64,000 bases of DNA from Thiobaca trueperi (lineage in GTDB: Bacteria; Pseudomonadota; Gammaproteobacteria; Chromatiales; Chromatiaceae): NCBI RefSeq assembly GCF_004342175.1, contig NZ_SMAO01000004.1, forward strand, positions 124,001 to 188,000, read 5' to 3'. The notes under the pieces were generated by a model. The model saw only the letters and a list, made by a program, of their open reading frames with translations, had not been told where the DNA came from and did no database searches. Of this stretch, positions 57,939 to 64,000 are shown piece after piece (position 1 is the first letter of the stretch; every line of letters starts with the position of its first letter). The translations under genes were made by a program, and so were the position numbers.

Positions 57939-60707
57939 CTAAACCGTGTCGCGACGTTCCGAGCCGTCTCCGCGCGGCGGCAGCGGCGACAGCCAGCCGA
58001 TCCCGACCAGCAGACCGCCGACGGCGAGGAAGGAGACGATGCGCTCGATGGTGCCGCTGGCGGCGAGATCGACCAGAAAGAGCTTGACCACCACGGCGGC
58101 GAGGATCAGTGCCGCGCTCATCCAGACCCCGCGCGACTGACGGGCGCGGGCGACCAGCAGCAGCCCGACGCCGACCAGACCCCAGAGCACCGAAACCGCC
58201 ATCTGCGCCAGATTGGATGCAAAGAGTGCATCCAGGTCGTATGGAATCGCCCACAGATGATGCAGTGCACGCAGCAGGGCCAGATTGATCCAGAGAAAGG
58301 CGAGACTGCCGAGCAGCGCCCAGACCAGACGCTGCGTATCCCGGTGCGGACGGATCAGCTTGCGCGCACCGAGACCCTGCCACCACTGCCACAGCGCGAG
58401 CAGCACCAGCGCCAGCATCCCATCCAGGGGATTCAGGAGCGGCAGCCAGGGCCAGGGCGCGGCACCGCCGGGCGAGTGGCTCGACCAGGGGATCCATAAC
58501 AACAGCGAGACGGCCAGCGTCCCGCCCAGCAGGATCCGATAGACGAACGGCCAGCGGTGCAGCGGCCACAGGCTCAGGGTCGTGAGCAGCGACAGCCCGA
58601 GCAGCGGCACCAGCGCGACCGTTGCCACCCGCCAGCCCTGCATCACGCCCATCTGTTCGAGCAGACGCCACACGACTTCCCACTGAAGCACGCCGAGCAG
58701 CAGCAGCCCCGTGACCGCATGGCTCCACGCCAGGGACGGGTGCGCCTCGCGGCGTTCGATCCGCCACAGCGACAGATATCCGGCCACGAAAAACAGCGGC
58801 CAGGCCAATTCGCCGCAGGCAACGGCTGGATGGGCGAGATGCTCGAAGGCGATCCAGAGCGCCACCAGCCCCACCAGTGGAAAAGCCGCCTGTGCCCGGT
58901 GCAGCAACCGCCAGGAGAGCCGGCTGGCGATGACCTCGGCGATCAGCGCGGTACAGACGCCATACCAGAGGAAATGCGCTGGAATGGTTGCCGGAACATC
59001 GCTGCGCTGCCATTCGGCCAGCCCCGCACCGAACCACCAGATCAACCCCCAGATCAGCAGCCAGGGCGCACCGCCGCGCTCCCAGGCCGGTTTGTCGGGG
59101 TCGTCGCGATCCAGCCACCAGGCGCTGATGACACCCGCGATGGCGATCATGGCCGCGCCGAGATAACCGCCGTTGAGAAAAGGCAGCGCGTCCGGGAAGG
59201 GATAGGCCGCCGCCAGCGCGACCGCCGCGCCCGCCTGCAGGATCAGCCCGAAGGCGCGGATCGACGGGCGTCCCTGACGCGCGCCGATCCAGACCAGACC
59301 CGCGCCCTCCAGTGCCCAGACGCCCGCTGTCGTCTCCGCCGCTAGGGCAAAGGGGATCGCCACCGACAGAAAAATCACCCCGAGCGCGATGAATGCCTGC
59401 GACAGCAGCGCGATCTGCGCCGCGTCCCGACGCGGGAGCCGCCAGCCAAGAAAGAGATAGAAGACGCCCATCGCCACTGCCGACCAGGCGATGCCGTATT
59501 CGATGTGACGCACCAGTTCGACCTGACAGGCGAAGGTCAGGATTGGCGTACCGAACAGCAGCGTGGTATCCAGATAACCGCGCGGACGCGCTGGCTGGCG
59601 CAGCGTTTCGAGCACCGTGATGCTCACATAGAAGAGAAAGAACAGCAGCAGAAAGGGCGCCGTGGTGGCGAAGCGTTCGGGTTCGTAACGCAGGACGCCC
59701 CAGATCACGGCGATGCCGAAGGTAAAGCCGAAGCCGAGCAGATTCAGCGCCCGCCAGCTCTTGAACCAGGCCACGGCCAGGATCGCCAGATTGAGCAGGG
59801 CGTAATAGCCGAACAGGGCGATATGGTCATCGCGCCCGGAGGCAGCGACGATGGGTGCGAGAAAACCGCCAGCAAAGCCAAACCAGGCCAGCGAGTGCGC
59901 ATTCTGGATCACCGCCAGAGCCGCCGCCAGCAGCCCGATCAGCGCCAGCAGCACAAAGGCGGTGCCCGCAGACAGCAGATGCGCGAGCTGATAAGCGCCG
60001 TAGACATCCAGATAAAGGATACCGATCGCCGCGCCCTGCAACAGCAGGGCATAGTCCCGGCGTCGTTCACGCTGCGACCAGCCCAGCCCCAGTAACCCAA
60101 GCCCGGCAGCGGCGACGGCGGCCAGACGCAGTTCAAGGGTGAAGACCAGCCATTCCTGGTCCACGGCGTATTTGAGCAGAAAACCGACGCCCAGGAACAG
60201 CAGCAGGATCCCGACCCGCACGAAGAGATTGCCGCGTTGGAACCAGTCGCGCAGATCCATGATCCAGCCGATACCCTGCGCGGTCTCGGGCAGGGGGCGC
60301 GGAGTGGGGCGGAAACCGCTGTCCGCCGCGCCGCGTGGCTGATGACGTACAGGCTCCGGTGCCGGCTCCCAGTCCAGATCCAGCGAGAGCGGTTCCGAGT
60401 CTGGATCGCGGTCAGGCGTTACGGCTGACGCCATTGCCGGTCCGGTCGGGGTTGCCTGATCGCGCACCCCTTGAGCCGGTTCTGCCGGGTCATCAATGGC
60501 GACCCGATCTGCCGCCGATCTCGCCAGCGCGCGCACCCTCAGCAGTTCGGTGCGCAAGGCGGCGACCTGCTGTGCCAGCGTCTGCCGTGACAGATCGAGC
60601 GCCATGACCCGCCCCAGCAGAAATCCGAGCAGCGCATCGAGCAGCGGCTCGTCGCGCCAGAAACCGACGGCCAGTCCGGCCAGGGTGAAGAGGATCGTGA
60701 TGAACAT
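57939..60707 (-). CDS. DUF2339 family large membrane protein
   Basis: The 922-residue protein has an N-terminal helix with a short coiled-coil and a disordered Pro/Asp-rich stretch (about 40-145), followed by more than twenty predicted membrane helices. The QRGNLFVRVGILLLFLGVGFLLKYA segment near residue 160 is typical of the DUF2339 family. Its function is unknown; an envelope or transport role is inferred from topology. It lies in the minus-strand block between the secretion genes and the TRAP-binding protein without tight operon spacing. Confidence 0.85.
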   Translation of the reverse strand: MFITILFTLAGLAVGFWRDEPLLDALLGFLLGRVMALDLSRQTLAQQVAALRTELLRVRALARSAADRVAIDDPAEPAQGVRDQATPTGPAMASAVTPDRDPDSEPLSLDLDWEPAPEPVRHQPRGAADSGFRPTPRPLPETAQGIGWIMDLRDWFQRGNLFVRVGILLLFLGVGFLLKYAVDQEWLVFTLELRLAAVAAAGLGLLGLGWSQRERRRDYALLLQGAAIGILYLDVYGAYQLAHLLSAGTAFVLLALIGLLAAALAVIQNAHSLAWFGFAGGFLAPIVAASGRDDHIALFGYYALLNLAILAVAWFKSWRALNLLGFGFTFGIAVIWGVLRYEPERFATTAPFLLLFFLFYVSITVLETLRQPARPRGYLDTTLLFGTPILTFACQVELVRHIEYGIAWSAVAMGVFYLFLGWRLPRRDAAQIALLSQAFIALGVIFLSVAIPFALAAETTAGVWALEGAGLVWIGARQGRPSIRAFGLILQAGAAVALAAAYPFPDALPFLNGGYLGAAMIAIAGVISAWWLDRDDPDKPAWERGGAPWLLIWGLIWWFGAGLAEWQRSDVPATIPAHFLWYGVCTALIAEVIASRLSWRLLHRAQAAFPLVGLVALWIAFEHLAHPAVACGELAWPLFFVAGYLSLWRIERREAHPSLAWSHAVTGLLLLGVLQWEVVWRLLEQMGVMQGWRVATVALVPLLGLSLLTTLSLWPLHRWPFVYRILLGGTLAVSLLLWIPWSSHSPGGAAPWPWLPLLNPLDGMLALVLLALWQWWQGLGARKLIRPHRDTQRLVWALLGSLAFLWINLALLRALHHLWAIPYDLDALFASNLAQMAVSVLWGLVGVGLLLVARARQSRGVWMSAALILAAVVVKLFLVDLAASGTIERIVSFLAVGGLLVGIGWLSPLPPRGDGSERRDTV

Positions 60708-60716
60708 ATCGTTGCA

Positions 60717-60812
60717 GGAATTGAGGCAGGATTGAAAACGGGCGCTTAGACTCCGTTACTCCTGTCTATTCAGGTCCGGATCGCGGCTCATATCGATCAT
60801 TTCGGGAATCGT
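60717..60812. other. Short intergenic region between HlyD-type gene and DUF2339
   Basis: About 100 bp with a single GGCAGGATTG unit (60723-60733) and a TCCTGTCTATTCAGG near 60762, which are weak family 2 remnants. No gene or clear terminator is visible. Confidence 0.3.
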
Positions 60813-62186
60813 CTAAGGTTCCCGAATCGATTCATCCAATGCTTTGGTGAGCGGCCATAACAGATAAGAGATCACCGAACGCTTGCCCACTGCAATTTCA
60901 GCCGTCACGGCCATGCCCGGCAGCAGTCGCGCCTGCTCGGGCATCCTTTTCAGACGTGAGTCGCCGAAGTCGATGCGGCTGAGATAATAGGTATCCAGTC
61001 CTGAGCCGACGCTGGTATCGCGATGAAAGGCGTCCTCGCTGATGGTGCGCACGGTCCCTTCCAGCATGCCATGACGCTGGAAGGGATAGGTTGCCAGCTT
61101 GAGGTGTGCGGCATCACCGACCTGCACATAGCCCACATCGAGCGAGTCGATCTGGACCTCGGCCTCCAGCGGGGCATTCAGTGGGACCAGGGTAAAGAGC
61201 TTTTCGGCGGCGGCAACCACCGAACCCTGGGAGAGTTTGGCGATGTCCAGCACCACGGCATCCGCCGGCGAGAGCAGCGTTACCAGTTGGCTGCGCTTGG
61301 TGGCCTTTTGCAGTTGCTCATTGACGCCATCGCGCTCGCGCTGGGTTGCCAGCAGATCTTCCATCGTCTTTTCGCGCCAGCTTCTCTCGAAGGCGGTCTT
61401 ATCGGCCTCGGTCGAGGCCAGTTCGCGCTTGAGTTCCTGTTCACGATTTTTCGCCAGCTCCAGATCGCGTTCGACCTCCATGCGTTTCTGCTGCGCGTCC
61501 AGCAGCATGATCCGCGCGCCGACCTGCTTGGCCAGCAGGTTTTCCTGCATGGTCTCCATTTCGCGCAAGGGCTTGATGCGCGCCTCCAGCGATTTCTGGT
61601 CGCGCTGGAAGGTATCCTGCGAGGCACGCAGACGGGCGAGATTTTCATCCATCCGCATCAGTTGCGCCCGATAGTTGGCCTGGCGTTCGATGAACAATTG
61701 CGCCTGGAGCCGGTAGTCGGGATCGGTCTGGGCCGGCGCGAATCTCGCCTGATCGCTCAACTCGGCCTGCATGCGTTCGATCTGCGCATCCAGACTGAGC
61801 AGGCGGGTGCGTAACTGTGACTCGTCAGCCCCGGTGAAGGTGGGATCAAGCGTCGCCAGCCGTTCGCCCTGTTTCACCACCTGGCCGATCCGCACGTCCA
61901 GCCGCTGGATGATGGATGTTTCGAGCGGCTGCACCACGATATTGGGCAGCGGCGTGACCAGACGCCCGCTCCCCACCACGACCTTATCGACCTCTGACAG
62001 GCTCGCCCACAGCACAAAGGCAATCATCAGGGTCAGCAGAATGTACAGGGTTGTGCGCGCCATCCAGGGTAGCGGACGGCGCTCGATCTCGTCGGCATCG
62101 GGCAGAAAGGCGACGACCGTTGCGTCCTGACCTTTGCCCTTGGCCGGCGTGGACGCAGTTAAACGTGACTGGTCTGTTGATGCCAT
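60813..62186 (-). CDS. Type I secretion periplasmic adaptor (HlyD family)
   Basis: The 457 residues have a cytoplasmic N-terminus, one membrane helix (about 45-66), the lipoyl-like domain split around a long coiled-coil hairpin (about 115-330), and a C-terminal beta-barrel with DTYYLSRIDFGDSRLKR and LLPGMAVTAEIAVGKRSVISYLL. The length and closing motif match HlyD/LapC adaptors of type I secretion. The start (ATG 62186) overlaps the ABC transporter gene by 28 bp. No TolC-like gene follows; the outer membrane channel is probably encoded elsewhere. Confidence 0.93.
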   Translation of the reverse strand: MASTDQSRLTASTPAKGKGQDATVVAFLPDADEIERRPLPWMARTTLYILLTLMIAFVLWASLSEVDKVVVGSGRLVTPLPNIVVQPLETSIIQRLDVRIGQVVKQGERLATLDPTFTGADESQLRTRLLSLDAQIERMQAELSDQARFAPAQTDPDYRLQAQLFIERQANYRAQLMRMDENLARLRASQDTFQRDQKSLEARIKPLREMETMQENLLAKQVGARIMLLDAQQKRMEVERDLELAKNREQELKRELASTEADKTAFERSWREKTMEDLLATQRERDGVNEQLQKATKRSQLVTLLSPADAVVLDIAKLSQGSVVAAAEKLFTLVPLNAPLEAEVQIDSLDVGYVQVGDAAHLKLATYPFQRHGMLEGTVRTISEDAFHRDTSVGSGLDTYYLSRIDFGDSRLKRMPEQARLLPGMAVTAEIAVGKRSVISYLLWPLTKALDESIREP

Positions 62187-64000
62187 AACTGTTGATAAGT
62201 CTCACAGCGCGTCAGCAGCTCGTCATGACGCCCCCGATCCACCAGCCGCCCTTGCTGCATCACCAGAATGGCATGGGCATTGACCAGGGTGGAGAGACGG
62301 TGCGAGATCATGATTACGGTTCGCCCCACCGCGATACGCGACAGATTGCGGATGAAGATCGACTCACTTTCAGGATCGAGCGCACTGGCCGCCTCGTCGA
62401 GGATGAGAATACGCGGTTTGGTCAGAAGCGCGCGGGCGATGGAGAGCCGCTGTTTCTGTCCGCCGCTCAGGTTGGCGGCGTTTTCTTCCAGCAGGGTATC
62501 GTAACCCTGCGACAGACGCTCGATGAATTCATCCGCCCCCGCCGCCTGGGCGGCAGCGACGATCTCCTCGAAGGAGGCATCCGGCTTGGCGACCGCGATG
62601 TTTTCCTTCACCGAGCCCCGGAACAGAAAGTTTTCCTGCAACACCACGCCGATCTGACGGCGCAGATGGGCTAGATCGATCTCGCGGGCGTCGATGCCAT
62701 CGAACCGCACCAGTCCTTCCTGGACGCTGTAAAGTCCCTGAATCAATCGTGTCAGCGTGGTTTTGCCCGAACCGCTGCGTCCGACGATCCCGACCACCGT
62801 GCCGGCCGGAATGGTGAAGCTGGCGCGGTCCAGCGCTGCCACGCTCGCGCCGGGATAACGGAAGGTCACCTCGTCGAAGGCGATCTCGCCGACGATGGCC
62901 GGACGCAGACCGCCCGCACCGGGGCGGCCTTCCGGCGCACGGTTCATGACCTCGCCCAGCATGCGCACCGAGAGCGCGGTCTGCTGATAGGAGTTGATGA
63001 GACCGACGATCTGGATCAGCGGCGCGGAGACCCGCCCCGAGATCATCTGAAAGGCGATCAGCGCGCCGACCGTCAGTTCCTGATTGAAGACATCCTGCGC
63101 GCCGACCACGATGATGGCGATCGGCAGCAGCTTGCCCATGAAATCAATGAAGGTGTTGCCGATGATCGACAGATGCCCGACCCGATAATGCATCGTGATC
63201 GCCTCAGCCGAAAACTGATCCCAGTTCTTCCGCTGCACCGGTTCGATCGCCAGCGCCTTGACCGTGCGCATGCCGTGAATGGTCTCGACCAGCAGCGCCT
63301 GACGCTTGGCCTCGGCGGTATAGAGCGCCTCCAGCCGTCGGCGGAAGGTCGGCAGCAGTGCGCCGATGGTGCCGGCGATGATGACCGTGAAGACCAGCAC
63401 GATGACCGCCAGCTTGACCGAATAGGTGAAGAGGATCGGCAGGAAAATGATCAGCGCCGTGGCTTCCAGCGCGGTAAAGAAAAGCTGGCCGGTCAAAAAG
63501 CCGCGAATACCTTCCAGTTGCTGCATGTGACGGGTGATGACCCCCGCCGACATGGTCTCGAAATAATCGATGGGCAGCGACATCAGATGGCTGAAGGTGC
63601 GGCGGGTGAGCCGCATGTCGATCTTGTTGGTCGCGGCCAGACTCAGCAGATTGCGCACAAAACCGAAGAGCGCATCGAACACCATCGCGATCACGATGCC
63701 GATCCCCAGCACCCAGAGCGTTGATATGCTCTGATGGACCAGCACCTTGTCGATGACGATCTGGAAAAAGATCGGCGTCGCCAGGGCCAGCACATGCATG
63801 ACCATCACCGCCAGGGCGATGTCGCGAAAGGCGGCCTTCTGCTTGAGGATCTCCGGGATGAACCAGCGCAGGCTGAACGGCTGATTGGGGTCGGTCAGTT
63901 TGTGCTGGCGTTTGAGCAGCACCACCGCGCCGTCCCATCGGGCACAGAACTGCTCGCGATCAAGCAGAAAAACGCCCACCTGCTGCACCAGCGGATCGAT
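62159..64000 (-). CDS. Type I secretion ABC transporter with C39-like N-terminal domain, partial (5' end outside window)
   Basis: At least 613 residues are visible, and the frame continues past the window edge (upstream codons give DPL before VQQVGVFLLDREQFCARW), so the start lies beyond 64000. The visible part is the end of a C39-peptidase-like domain (FLLDREQFCARWDGAVVLL), a six-helix membrane domain, and an ATPase with Walker A GRSGSGKTT, ENFLFRGSVKEN, signature NLSGGQKQRLSIARA and Walker B ILILDEAASALD. This fits HlyB/LapB transporters that export RTX adhesins or toxins. The cargo protein is not in view. Confidence 0.92.
   Translation of the reverse strand: MDPLVQQVGVFLLDREQFCARWDGAVVLLKRQHKLTDPNQPFSLRWFIPEILKQKAAFRDIALAVMVMHVLALATPIFFQIVIDKVLVHQSISTLWVLGIGIVIAMVFDALFGFVRNLLSLAATNKIDMRLTRRTFSHLMSLPIDYFETMSAGVITRHMQQLEGIRGFLTGQLFFTALEATALIIFLPILFTYSVKLAVIVLVFTVIIAGTIGALLPTFRRRLEALYTAEAKRQALLVETIHGMRTVKALAIEPVQRKNWDQFSAEAITMHYRVGHLSIIGNTFIDFMGKLLPIAIIVVGAQDVFNQELTVGALIAFQMISGRVSAPLIQIVGLINSYQQTALSVRMLGEVMNRAPEGRPGAGGLRPAIVGEIAFDEVTFRYPGASVAALDRASFTIPAGTVVGIVGRSGSGKTTLTRLIQGLYSVQEGLVRFDGIDAREIDLAHLRRQIGVVLQENFLFRGSVKENIAVAKPDASFEEIVAAAQAAGADEFIERLSQGYDTLLEENAANLSGGQKQRLSIARALLTKPRILILDEAASALDPESESIFIRNLSRIAVGRTVIMISHRLSTLVNAHAILVMQQGRLVDRGRHDELLTRCETYQQLWHQQTSHV

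Overview
The window looks like chromosomal DNA of a GC-rich gammaproteobacterium, most likely a purple sulfur bacterium (Chromatiaceae) or close relative. The evidence is the aroA-cmk-rpsA-ihfB block, the dapA-bamC and zipA-ligA pairs, the YciO-M50-trpS-scpA-scpB block, cbb3 oxidase assembly genes, and a cowN/CooA-like pair typical of nitrogen fixers that meet CO. The assignment is inferred from gene content. No rRNA, tRNA, phage, complete insertion sequence or CRISPR array was recognised.

Layout. 1-1461: cowN and a CooA-like CO-sensor regulator on the minus strand. 1795-6021: aroA-cmk, rpsA, ihfB. 6293-8340: phoB-phoR on the minus strand. 8674-14312: Nudix hydrolase, glutamine amidotransferase, EAL-HDOD protein, then a periplasmic binding protein overlapping a diguanylate cyclase. 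14340-16586 (minus): UspA, an ion transporter, and a solitary tatB. 16838-18946: dapA-bamC. 19140-25804: YciO, M50 protease, trpS, scpAB, ccoI. 26225-32559 (minus): a 1765-residue hybrid kinase and an HD-GYP regulator. 32999-35553: ccoS, DUF29, and an ABC adaptor plus ATPase with no permease. 35755-39801: amidase (minus), zipA-ligA. 39939-46161: rimK, several unknowns, a thioesterase and a CinA-like protein. 46244-53495: DUF3141 hydrolase, membrane protein, PPK2, SulP transporter, and a small-membrane-protein/HlyD pair. 53797-60707 (minus): polA, a Tat-exported TRAP binding protein, DUF2339. 60813-64000 (minus): a type I secretion HlyD/HlyB pair cut by the window end.

The most distinctive feature is the intergenic DNA, which holds several interleaved repeat families. 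Family 1 is a composite of about 190 bp: two palindrome-ended modules (A and B) separated by an AT-rich spacer, seen as seven composites plus one single module. Its ends read YTAA-ACCGCG...CGCGGT-TTAA and often supply stop codons of neighbouring genes. In two places it appears to have inserted at TTAA inside a second family (AATCCTGTTAATCCTGT). A third family consists of hairpins whose stems are CGTTGT hexamer arrays of varying copy number, with a shared loop and flank.

Signalling is heavily represented: PhoBR, c-di-GMP proteins (GGDEF, EAL-HDOD, HD-GYP), the hybrid kinase and the CooA-like sensor. Several modules lack usual partners here (tatB without tatA/C, ABC adaptor and ATPase without permease, TRAP binding protein without membrane subunits). 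ccoI and ccoS lie about 7 kb apart, on either side of the sensor-kinase pair.
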